A stretch of DNA of 64,000 bases from Acidicapsa dinghuensis. Its GTDB lineage: Bacteria > Acidobacteriota > Terriglobia > Terriglobales > Acidobacteriaceae. The translations under genes and the position numbers were made by a program. Shown here piece by piece: positions 53,380-61,464 of this stretch. The notes beneath the pieces were generated by a model. That model was not told where the DNA came from, made no database searches, and saw nothing but the letters and a program-made list of their open reading frames with translations. Position 1 is the stretch's first letter; each line of letters begins with the position of its first letter. Where the stretch lies: contig NZ_JAGSYH010000003.1 of the NCBI RefSeq assembly GCF_025685685.1, positions 434,001 to 498,000 on the forward strand, given 5' to 3'.

Positions 53380-56304
53380 TCAGGGTTCCGAGATGGTTGT
53401 GCCGGTCAGAATTCTTGACGTGGATACGAAGCGATGGAAGTCGCGGAATCGAATCTGGTTCAGCTCCAGCGTAGATCGGAGACTTCCTCTCCGCACAACG
53501 ATCTGCGCTCCGACCGGAAGCAGGTATTGCTGGTTGTTGATGGAGACGAAGTCGTAGTCTGCACTGACAAGAGACTCGCGGATGAGAGATTTTTTGGGCA
53601 CATCGTCTGCGATCTCAGTGATGCGCCGGACCACGTGAGTAGCGCTGTCGATATAAACCATACCGTGATAACCGACGAGAAAAACCTCCATGGGTCCGGA
53701 GCGCAGCGTTAGATTCGAGTTTTCTTTGGCGACGCGATACTTGAAAACCTGTACGGTTCCGTCACCGAGTGCGTCACTTTCAACCCACGTGATCTCCGCT
53801 TTAGCGGCTGGCCGAAACAAGCCGCGAATGAGGCCGCCGAAGACTCCGGCGCTGGTGACGCCGCCTCGCGCGTCGGAGCTGCTGTCACGGTTTCTCTTTT
53901 GGTCCTTCTCGAGCTGCTGGAATTCCCAGTCTTCTTGATGTTCGAAGTAGGTGAGCTGGCCGGAAAGTGTATCGATGTGTTCCCAGTTTTTTTCATTGTG
54001 GGAGCCGACAAATCGCTCGGTGACTTGGTGGCACATGAAGTTCGGCAGAGAATCCCAATATGCATTTGCATATTGCGCTGCTTCGGCAAGGAGCGCTTTG
54101 AGTTCATCGTCGGAGGGGCGTTGAACAGGATTGGGTGAGACGGCAATATTCAACGGACCGGAAGGCCGCGCGACAGATTCGACGCTTGAAGTGTTGCCTG
54201 CGGTGTCCGCTTCAGCGCCCTCCATACCGCTGAGCGTGAAAGAAGTGTCCGACTCCGCGCTCTTCCCATCCTGGGTGAGCAGAGCTTCAACCTGGTAGGT
54301 GCCATCGGTTGCAGGATTTAGAGAAAAGCTGCCGAGGTACGAATAGTACTCTCCCCCGCGGACTTGTCGCGCCAATAATGGGGCGCCTCCTAATACTTGT
54401 CCATCGCGGAGCACCTTTATCTCAAGCTTTGCCGGTTGCGGTGAGAGCGGGTTTTCGTGTACTGCGAAAAAAATGGAAACGTTGCTGTTGCCTGCTGCGA
54501 GGGCTCCGGAGAGATTTGGCATAATGCGAGTTTTGCCATCACGCAGTGGATCGGTTATATCGAGATCGCTGGAGAGAACAGGATCGGTCCGCCGCACGAG
54601 GATCATATTGCCGAGAGAGGGTGCGCTAGACCCGCTCGACACCTCGAAGGAAATCTGTTTCGCCGCAGCTTTGCCGCTCGTGGTGTCGACGATCAAAACT
54701 TCGAGGGTGTATTTGCCCGGTGGCAGAATGAAATGACGTTGCAGCGAGATGACTTCGTTGCTTTTGACGCTTGCCTGATGGGAACCGATACGCTGCGGGG
54801 TGTCGGAACTGAAGTGCGCCGCGACGGCGCCGGTCTCGTCTTTCACATTGGCGATCATCGCCACATGTGCCAGTGAACCGGGAGAGTTTGCGTCTTGCTG
54901 TAGATTCAGGTTTTCGACCGGAACCTCAATCGCCAGCGTACTTCTCCTGCCATCCTCACTATCACCCATATCAAGAACCGTGGCTCGGAAAGGGAATTGG
55001 GCAGGCAAGGGCGACTCTTTGAGCTGTTTCAACAGTGGCAGCTCAAACGGTTGCAGGCTACTGCCGTCCGCCGAGGGAGGAGGCAACGCAAGATAGGCAG
55101 TCTGGGTACGAATCTTGAGCCCTTTGCGAAGTGGGGTGACTACGAGCGGATGAAGCTTTCCATCGTATTCCTCGCTTCTGGGAAGAAAGGAAGCCTCGTA
55201 ATATGTCGACATATCTCCGGTGAGTTGGCGCATCGATTTCAAGTTGTCGCCATTGAGATAGATGCCGCCCGTTGCTTCGGCCATGCGCTTCAAGTCTGTA
55301 TCGATGGGTGCATCATCCACGACTTCCATGGTGCTTTCGCCAGTGCCGTAGTCACGGAAGCTCAATGCGCTGGCGATAGCCGCGCTGCCGGGATTTGTGA
55401 GTATTACCTTGGATCCATGATGGCCGAAGGAAGACACATCGACCACATCAACGCGGACGTTAGCCTGATTGGCTGCACCAGCGATCGACTCGATTGCCTG
55501 CGTGCCAATATCACTGATCTGATCCTGGCGCATCGAACTGAGATAGATGATCGTTTTTCTTCCAGCCAGATTTTGCTGTGATTGCACGAGGGCCAAAAGA
55601 GAGGAGAAAGATGGCAAGATATGTCGGTCCTGCGCAATGCGTGTCGAGTTGCGAAGCGCGGCATAGATTGACTGCGCCTGCAAGCGGTCATGCGTTGCAA
55701 CCCTCTTGCCTTCCAGATCGGCTCCGCTGAGCGCGACCGAGATTATCTCTCTCTCGGAAATCGCCGCATGATCCTTGTCTCTGGATGCAATCGGCCCTGT
55801 AGCTGCTTCAATGGCGGCTTTTACCGCGTTCAGATCGGAAGTGAAGCTTTGCTGAAGATGCAGCCTTGAATCAATGCTGAGCACCGAAAAGTCACATCCG
55901 CTTTCAGTGAGCAGTGTAAGGATTTTCAAGGCTGCATCTCGCGCCGTTGCGATCCGCGACGAACTCTTCTGCGAGTGCGCGTCTTTCTCCGGTGGGAACG
56001 GATCGAAGACAAAGCTGACGAGTTGCTTTGCATCCTTGTGCTGGTCGACAAGCCGAAGATTGTCTAGTTTGACGGGCACACCGTCTTCCGTGATGGTCAA
56101 TTCGTCTGGCTTGAGGTCGAGAACTGGCTCTCCTCTCTTGTCATGTGCAATAAGCGAGAGTTGCACGGCGTCGGCAGAGCCAGATGAACTCGGCGAAGCT
56201 GGAGCTGGAGCCGAAGCCGCTGACCCCTGTACCGCGCTTGCTAGAAAAAGCGAAGCGGAAAGAGCGACGGCAAGCAGCACACTCAATGTCAAGCGGTTGC
56301 TCAT
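53380..56304 (-). CDS. VWFA-related acidobacterial protein, secreted
   Basis: The 974-residue protein has a signal peptide (about 1-35, from the ATG at 56304). It matches the VWFA-related domain family common in Acidobacteriota: an N-terminal beta segment (VQLSLIAHDKRGEPVLDLKPDELTITEDG) and a von Willebrand A-like fold at about 85-320 (KQLVSFVFDPF, KTIIYLSSM). The MIDAS metal motif is not clearly conserved. Residues 410-700 are beta-sandwich repeats. Residues about 730-974 form a separate outer-membrane-lipoprotein-like beta domain (SLPNFMCHQVTERFVG to GAQIVVRRGSLRSTLELNQIRF). Function unknown; adhesion or periplasmic scaffolding is suggested. It lies 258 nt upstream of the sigma-factor operon on the same strand. 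Confidence 0.82.
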   Translation of the reverse strand: MSNRLTLSVLLAVALSASLFLASAVQGSAASAPAPASPSSSGSADAVQLSLIAHDKRGEPVLDLKPDELTITEDGVPVKLDNLRLVDQHKDAKQLVSFVFDPFPPEKDAHSQKSSSRIATARDAALKILTLLTESGCDFSVLSIDSRLHLQQSFTSDLNAVKAAIEAATGPIASRDKDHAAISEREIISVALSGADLEGKRVATHDRLQAQSIYAALRNSTRIAQDRHILPSFSSLLALVQSQQNLAGRKTIIYLSSMRQDQISDIGTQAIESIAGAANQANVRVDVVDVSSFGHHGSKVILTNPGSAAIASALSFRDYGTGESTMEVVDDAPIDTDLKRMAEATGGIYLNGDNLKSMRQLTGDMSTYYEASFLPRSEEYDGKLHPLVVTPLRKGLKIRTQTAYLALPPPSADGSSLQPFELPLLKQLKESPLPAQFPFRATVLDMGDSEDGRRSTLAIEVPVENLNLQQDANSPGSLAHVAMIANVKDETGAVAAHFSSDTPQRIGSHQASVKSNEVISLQRHFILPPGKYTLEVLIVDTTSGKAAAKQISFEVSSGSSAPSLGNMILVRRTDPVLSSDLDITDPLRDGKTRIMPNLSGALAAGNSNVSIFFAVHENPLSPQPAKLEIKVLRDGQVLGGAPLLARQVRGGEYYSYLGSFSLNPATDGTYQVEALLTQDGKSAESDTSFTLSGMEGAEADTAGNTSSVESVARPSGPLNIAVSPNPVQRPSDDELKALLAEAAQYANAYWDSLPNFMCHQVTERFVGSHNEKNWEHIDTLSGQLTYFEHQEDWEFQQLEKDQKRNRDSSSDARGGVTSAGVFGGLIRGLFRPAAKAEITWVESDALGDGTVQVFKYRVAKENSNLTLRSGPMEVFLVGYHGMVYIDSATHVVRRITEIADDVPKKSLIRESLVSADYDFVSINNQQYLLPVGAQIVVRRGSLRSTLELNQIRFRDFHRFVSTSRILTGTTISEP

Positions 56305-56651
56305 TCGATTCCACACTTGAGATTAGCTCTGATGCGGCCAGAAGTACTCATTTTCACCGCGCCCATGAAGAAAACACCCCTTCTGGTCCCGAATCCTGAC
56401 CGAGTTAGGCATTAAGTAATGTGCAGGTTTTTCATTCGGGAAAGTATAGCCCACAAATTCAGGAACGGAGTGGCAAGCGCAGATCCATCGAATTTGTGCG
56501 TTCGCGAGCTGCAAGACTTTTTGTGCATTACGGGACGGCGCGAGCGAGATCTGTCAGGAAAACGACATCGAGGAATTGATTGGATCGCATCTGTTACCCA
56601 TTGGTTATGGTCACGCGTGACCACGGAATCCAGGGCTTGTTGGTTGGCGAA
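56305..56651. other. Intergenic region between the VWFA-related gene and the BlaI promoter
   Basis: About 350 bp between divergent genes. Short overlapping frames on both strands look like chance. No promoter for the VWFA-related gene is evident. The AT content rises toward the BlaI operators. Confidence 0.4.
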
Positions 56652-56671
56652 CGAACTATTAATTTCATAAT
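56652..56671 (+). promoter_or_regulatory. Operator copy 1 of the BlaI/M56 system
   Basis: CGAACTATTAATTTCATAAT differs by one base from the copy at 56705. Its inner ATTA and TAAT form a short dyad. Its last base is the first base of the -35 element, so a bound repressor would meet polymerase from upstream. Confidence 0.65.
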
Positions 56672-56699
56672 TGACAAGCGGTGCCGGTAGCCGTATAAA
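56671..56699 (+). promoter_or_regulatory. Consensus sigma-70 promoter of the BlaI/M56 operon
   Basis: TTGACA (56671-56676) and TATAAA (56694-56699) are separated by exactly 17 bp, close to an ideal housekeeping promoter. Initiation is expected near 56706, within operator copy 2. A promoter this strong normally needs a repressor, which the next gene supplies. Confidence 0.8.
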
Positions 56700-56704
56700 C
56701 ATTT

Positions 56705-56724
56705 CGAACTATTAATTTCTTAAT
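56705..56724 (+). promoter_or_regulatory. Operator copy 2 of the BlaI/M56 system
   Basis: CGAACTATTAATTTCTTAAT repeats copy 1 with one change and contains the dyad ATTAA-TTTC-TTAAT. It covers the expected transcription start. Start-to-start distance from copy 1 is 53 bp, about five DNA turns, so two bound dimers would lie on the same face of the helix. Confidence 0.65.
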
Positions 56725-56745
56725 CGCTGGATGCGGAGGAAAGCG

Positions 56746-57138
56746 TTGGCAAGGAAAAAGTCATTCCATCTCACTGAGGGCGAGTTGCCGCTCATGGAAG
56801 TGCTTTGGAAAAAGGGGCGCGCGACTGTGGGTGATGTCGTGACGGCATTGCCGGCCGATCCGCCGCTTGCCTATAGTACGGTGCTGACCACTCTGCGCAT
56901 CCTCGAGTCCAAGGGCTACCTGCGGCACACGAAGGAAGGGCGAGCCTTCGTTTATGAGCCCATCATTGTGCAGGAAGAGGCCAGCCGCAAAGCGCTTGGC
57001 TACCTGGTGAACCGTTTTTTTGGAGGCTCCTGCGAGCAGTTGGTGGTGAATCTGCTGAAGGAAGAAACGATCAGCCGGGCGGAATTGCGACGAATCAAAA
57101 AGATGATTGCCGAAAGCGAGCAAGGAGAGAAGAAATGA
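56746..57138 (+). CDS. BlaI/MecI-family transcriptional repressor
   Basis: A TTG start at 56746 is preferred because GGAGGA lies 5 nt upstream; the ATG at 56731 has no ribosome site and would place GGAGGA inside the gene. The 130-residue product is a BlaI-type winged helix (FHLTEGELPLMEVLWKKGRATVGDVV, YSTVLTTLRILESKGYLRHTKEGRAFVYEPI) with a C-terminal dimer domain (FFGGSCEQLVVNLL). BlaI repressors bind as dimers and are inactivated by proteolysis triggered by an M56 peptidase. The operon and operators fit autoregulation. Its stop overlaps the next start (ATGA), indicating tight coupling. Confidence 0.92.
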   Translation: MARKKSFHLTEGELPLMEVLWKKGRATVGDVVTALPADPPLAYSTVLTTLRILESKGYLRHTKEGRAFVYEPIIVQEEASRKALGYLVNRFFGGSCEQLVVNLLKEETISRAELRRIKKMIAESEQGEKK

Positions 57139-60023
57139 CCCATGTCAATTTTGCGATGACAACTCTTCTCAACGGAATCTGGGAAGGAACACTGCTGGCA
57201 GCGGCGATGTGGCTCTTTCTGAAACTGTTTCCCCGATTGAACCCAACAACTCGCTTTACGGTTCTTTGGGTAACACTGCTCTCTGTCCTGGTGTTGCCTC
57301 TCGGGCCTCTTACGTCGAGAGTGACCCCCGCATACGCGCCGATGTCAACGAACTTGCCTGTGATTACCGCAGCGAACCAGCTCATGAGCGTAGCGGCCGC
57401 GCCGGATACGATTCAGCATCCCACGGCCAGCCAGCGGCACACGAAAGCGGCCTCTGAATTGCATCCTGTTGCAGCTCCGAAATCAAAGCCACTGCCATTG
57501 TTGAAGCAAGAGCCTGCAGTTGTTGAAACGCCGAATACCGCCCCCCGGACGGCATCGCCGGTGGTAACGGCCGTTCCGCACCCGCTAATTCGTATCCATT
57601 CTGCGAGCATTCTGAGCGCGCTTGCAACTATGTGGGTGTTCCTTTCTTTTGTGTTGCTGGCGCGTCTCGGATTTGGCCTTTTGAAGCTGCGTAAATTAAA
57701 GGCAGAGGCCGCAGAGGTCTCAACAGAGTGGCAGCTGCGTTTGGAAGACCTGAGCCGAATCAATGATGTGCGCCGGCAGACGCAATTGCTCGTTTCGAGC
57801 CGCATTGCCGCGCCCATGTCGCTCGGATTTTTCCATCCGGCGATTCTGATTCCGCAGGCTCTTTTCGATACTCTTTCGGACTCGGAACTTGAGCATGTTG
57901 TGCTGCATGAACTCGCCCACCTGCGGCGTCGCGATGATTGGACCAACCTCGCGCAAAAAGTGATTGAAGCCATGCTGCCGATTCAGCCGGCGATCTACTG
58001 GGTCGGTCACCAGATGACGATTGAGCGCGAGATGGCGTGCGATGACTGGGTTATTGCGGCAACTGGAACGGTTGAGCGATATGCGGCTTCGCTCACGAGA
58101 GTGGCTGAACTCTCGCAATGGAGACACGCGGGCATCCTGGCGGCAGGCGCAACAGGCAACCGCTCACAACTTTTCACCCGTGTTCATCACATGCTGGACA
58201 AAACCCGGAACGCGGCTCCGAAGCTCGCGCTGCGCCCGTTGGCTGCGGCGATTGCAGCAGCAGGAGTCTTGATCTACGTGGGTGTACGGACCCCGCAGAT
58301 GATCGCCTTCGCGCAGAATACAGCGCATGACAACAGCCATCCGCAAGTAGCAGCGCTTACCCCACTGCAACCGCTGCATGCTGCACAGGTACAAGTTCCA
58401 GTACCGGCTCATAACGTTGTGCTGGAGCAAGGGACGCAGCTCTCGGCGCTAATTCCCGAATCTTCAGGCCAGCTGCCCCCGTCACCACTATCACCACTTT
58501 CTCCTGGCTCGCCGGAGTCGCCCTTGGCCGCTGTTGCTCCGCCCGCACCAATGACACCAGTCGCTTCACAACAAAGCGGCGAGACGCACATGGAGATGAC
58601 GACACGCAATGGAATGACCTCGCTCAGTGTGAAGATCGACGGCTCCATTGAATTTACTGATGACGACAGTGATGTGAAGTCGCTCTCGCCGGGCGGCCGC
58701 TTCCGCATAGAAGACGGAAACTTATTTTCCGCGCGTGTTTATGACGTAAAGGCAGACTCGGCGGGGAATCTTACAAAGACATACTCGGTGGGCGGGTCTG
58801 TGAAGCCGCTGGATGCCGAGGGGCGGGCATGGCTTGCGCGGTTGATGCCGCAGATGATTCGAGAGAGTGGCGTTGGAGCGGAACGCCGTGTCGCTCGCAT
58901 ACTCCGTCAAGGCGGTCCGCAGGCGGTAATCACTGAAATTGGTTTGATTCACAGCGACGGATCGAAGCGCATCTATCTGGAACAACTGTTCTCACAGGCA
59001 ACATTGAACATCGAGCAGTTAAAAGAGGCCGCCAGACTGATCCGTGGAATCTCCTCGGATGGCGACAAAGCGCAGGTGCTCACCACCGTGGACGGAAAAT
59101 ATTTCACTGGCGACTTGCGCGGGAATTTGTTCGACGCGGTTCAGAGCATCAGCTCGGATGGCGACAAACGCAGGGTGCTTTCCGACATCCTCAACAAGGA
59201 CGCAGGAAATATCGATACGCTTCTCAGCGTGGCGAGGACAGCCGAACATATCTCCTCCGACGGGGACAAGGCCCAAGTGCTGATCGAGATGGCAAACCCA
59301 TATCGTGCGAATGGCGGCGTCGCGATGGCGTATTTCGAGGCGGCGAAATCGGTGTCATCGGATGGGGATCACGCGCGTGTCCTGCTGGCCATGCTGGCAG
59401 CGCATGGAGACGATCACGACACGCTGGCTCGCACACTGCGGTCGGCCCAGAAGATTTCTTCCGATGGGGACAAAGCGCGCGTCCTCAAAGAGGCAGTTGC
59501 ACGCTACAGCGATGACGAGATCATTCGCAAGGCCTTCATCGACGCTGCCGACTCCATTTCGAGCGACGGCGATCACCAGCAGGTGTTAGTGACGCTTGTT
59601 CACCGGCAGGGACTGAGTTCAACCACGCTGGGCGGAATTGCTCATTCAGCGCAGCGCATTTCGTCCGATGGAGATAAGGCTCGCGTTCTGGTCGAACTTG
59701 CTGGAACGAATGTCGAACCTGTCCGCGACGATTTCTTTGCCGCAGCCGACAGCATCAATTCGGATGGCGATCACAGCCACGTTCTGACGGTCTTGCTCGA
59801 CAAGCCAGGCACTTCTTCGGCGATGGCGATTGCGGCGATTCAGTCGGCAACTCGTATTTCTTCCGACGGAGACAAGAGCCGGGTATTGCTGGATGCGGCC
59901 GACCGGTATTCGAAAGATCCGGCGGTAAATTCAGCACTGCGCAAAGCGGTGGAAAGCGTGCACTCCGATGGCGAATATCGATCGGTGATGACCGAAATTA
60001 TGCGGCACGACCAAAACCATTGA
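57135..60023 (+). CDS. M56 (BlaR1-like) membrane peptidase with eleven 34-residue SSDGD repeats
   Basis: The 962-residue protein starts with M56 peptidase organisation: membrane helices near 8-28, 38-58 and 155-178, then the zinc site HELAH (His258, Glu259, His262) with a third ligand in IEREMACDD (Glu297 or Glu299), and a further helix near 365-385. A Pro-rich linker follows. Residues 606-962 are about eleven copies of a 34-residue repeat, each opening with SSDGD(K/H)xxVL; neighbouring copies are 102 bp apart, with single steps of 99 and 96 bp. This repeat domain takes the place of the penicillin-binding sensor of BlaR1. It should lie in the periplasm. By analogy, a signal there activates the cytoplasmic peptidase, leading to loss of BlaI. 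The ligand is unknown. Confidence 0.88.
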   Translation: MTHVNFAMTTLLNGIWEGTLLAAAMWLFLKLFPRLNPTTRFTVLWVTLLSVLVLPLGPLTSRVTPAYAPMSTNLPVITAANQLMSVAAAPDTIQHPTASQRHTKAASELHPVAAPKSKPLPLLKQEPAVVETPNTAPRTASPVVTAVPHPLIRIHSASILSALATMWVFLSFVLLARLGFGLLKLRKLKAEAAEVSTEWQLRLEDLSRINDVRRQTQLLVSSRIAAPMSLGFFHPAILIPQALFDTLSDSELEHVVLHELAHLRRRDDWTNLAQKVIEAMLPIQPAIYWVGHQMTIEREMACDDWVIAATGTVERYAASLTRVAELSQWRHAGILAAGATGNRSQLFTRVHHMLDKTRNAAPKLALRPLAAAIAAAGVLIYVGVRTPQMIAFAQNTAHDNSHPQVAALTPLQPLHAAQVQVPVPAHNVVLEQGTQLSALIPESSGQLPPSPLSPLSPGSPESPLAAVAPPAPMTPVASQQSGETHMEMTTRNGMTSLSVKIDGSIEFTDDDSDVKSLSPGGRFRIEDGNLFSARVYDVKADSAGNLTKTYSVGGSVKPLDAEGRAWLARLMPQMIRESGVGAERRVARILRQGGPQAVITEIGLIHSDGSKRIYLEQLFSQATLNIEQLKEAARLIRGISSDGDKAQVLTTVDGKYFTGDLRGNLFDAVQSISSDGDKRRVLSDILNKDAGNIDTLLSVARTAEHISSDGDKAQVLIEMANPYRANGGVAMAYFEAAKSVSSDGDHARVLLAMLAAHGDDHDTLARTLRSAQKISSDGDKARVLKEAVARYSDDEIIRKAFIDAADSISSDGDHQQVLVTLVHRQGLSSTTLGGIAHSAQRISSDGDKARVLVELAGTNVEPVRDDFFAAADSINSDGDHSHVLTVLLDKPGTSSAMAIAAIQSATRISSDGDKSRVLLDAADRYSKDPAVNSALRKAVESVHSDGEYRSVMTEIMRHDQNH
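58950..60000 (+). repeat. Tandem 34-codon repeats in the M56 gene
   Basis: The SSDGD-like motif begins at 58950, 59052, 59151, 59253, 59355, 59457, 59559, 59661, 59757, 59859 and 59961. Eight of ten steps are exactly 102 bp. The residue after DGD alternates largely between Lys and His, suggesting a two-repeat (68-residue) super-unit. The first and last copies are degenerate (HSDGS, HSDGE). Confidence 0.9.
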
Positions 60024-60157
60024 TGGCTTCAGCAGTTTTTATTCGAGACCTGCTCAGGCGAGATTGCCATTACGCGCAATGGTCTCAAATTCTGTATTTA
60101 GGTTTCGAGTATCGTGCCCCACAGGCAAGCGCTACCAACCCATTCCAACAAGTACGG

Positions 60158-61315
60158 TTACGCGGTCAATTCGCTCATCTTTTTACCAACGGCGCCGGGG
60201 CCGAAATTGATATGAGCGTCTTTAATCGAAAGTCCGACAACTTCAATACGCTTCAGATCGCGTGTTCCGATTCCGGCTTCTTCCGCAAGACGCAGTGAAT
60301 TGTCGCCCCGGATGAACGGAGAAGAGCCGCGCTCCGCATACGTATCGTAGCCCATCACCGCCATCCCTACGGCGTCCACGTTGACTGCGTTGCGGCCGGC
60401 AATGATCACGCCCGGTGTCATCTTTTCCAGGCCCTGAAGCCACGGACCCTCTCCGCCGCGCACGGTCTCGACGCCGTCAACGATTGCGAGATCGATGGGC
60501 CGAATACCGTTCTGATCGACCAGAATGCGCGGAACCCGATAGCCCGGGTCGCGCGGCGAATCGGGATGCAGCTCGGCATCGACTACCGACGGAGCTGGCG
60601 TCGTTCCGCTGTGCAGCACAGGGCCGCGCTCTTGCGTCGGCCGCTCGTTCCCGTGGGGTCCACAGTCACCGCCATAGAGTGAGCAGGGCGTGTTGCCGAA
60701 GTTGTTCTTCATCGTCATGGTCACGCCTGCAATCCAATGGTTTTTCAGCTTGGCCATCGAAACGTATGTGTCGCACTCGAAGAACGCCGGGTTCAGGTGG
60801 TACGCCGGATAGGCGTATCCACCCCAGGGAACGGTCTTGCGCACATATTGCTTGTAGTTGCCGAGGTTCTGCACGTTTTCCCAAACCACAGGCACGCCCA
60901 TGTTGTTGATCGCGTGTACGTCCAGGCCGTAGCGCGCCCACAACGAGAGATCCTGATCGGCAGGGAAGAAGCTTTCAATCATGCGAACGCGCCGCGCACC
61001 CGCCTTGACAAACAGATGCACCGTCGCGGCCACCGACTGCGGATCGGTCCGGTAAGGAAGCTCAGGAGTCAGCGGAAAATACTTCGGGTTCCCTGTGAGA
61101 TTCAGCTTAAGTGCTACGGTTTTCCCGCGCACCAGCTTCTCAATGCCGCCGATCTGATCGAACGCGTGCGAGAGTTGCTGCTCATACTGCGCATAATCGC
61201 GACAACGCACGATCGCGACACTACTCGCTGGAGCGTCAGCCTTCATCAACTCCGGCATGCAAAATGCTCCGAGCGTCGCAGCACCCGTGGTAGCCAGCAT
61301 CTCTCGTCTGTTCAT
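60158..61315 (-). CDS. DUF362 family protein with Tat signal
   Basis: The start at 61315 gives a Tat signal (MNRREMLATTGAATLGAFC) and has GGAGGCGG upstream. The 385-residue protein matches DUF362 (SVAIVRCRDYAQYEQQLSHAFDQIGGIEKLVRGKTVALKLNLTG, then MAKLKNHWIAGVTMTMKNNFG and AIVDGVETVRGGEG). Its biochemical role is not established; some relatives are fused to ferredoxin domains, but no 4Fe-4S motif is seen here. It is convergent with the M56 gene and 149 nt downstream of the ManD-like gene on the same strand, with which it may form an operon. Confidence 0.83.
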   Translation of the reverse strand: MNRREMLATTGAATLGAFCMPELMKADAPASSVAIVRCRDYAQYEQQLSHAFDQIGGIEKLVRGKTVALKLNLTGNPKYFPLTPELPYRTDPQSVAATVHLFVKAGARRVRMIESFFPADQDLSLWARYGLDVHAINNMGVPVVWENVQNLGNYKQYVRKTVPWGGYAYPAYHLNPAFFECDTYVSMAKLKNHWIAGVTMTMKNNFGNTPCSLYGGDCGPHGNERPTQERGPVLHSGTTPAPSVVDAELHPDSPRDPGYRVPRILVDQNGIRPIDLAIVDGVETVRGGEGPWLQGLEKMTPGVIIAGRNAVNVDAVGMAVMGYDTYAERGSSPFIRGDNSLRLAEEAGIGTRDLKRIEVVGLSIKDAHINFGPGAVGKKMSELTA

Positions 61316-61464
61316 CTCTTCCGCCTCCTCCACAACATGCTACTCGGATATGTTCCGTCACGCGCGCCATATTTGATATCCAGAGGATCCTTTGGTAAGC
61401 CGCTCGCTGTAGCCTTCTTTCCAGAACTTTCGCCTCACGACAGGACGCTCTGAACCCGTGGGTT

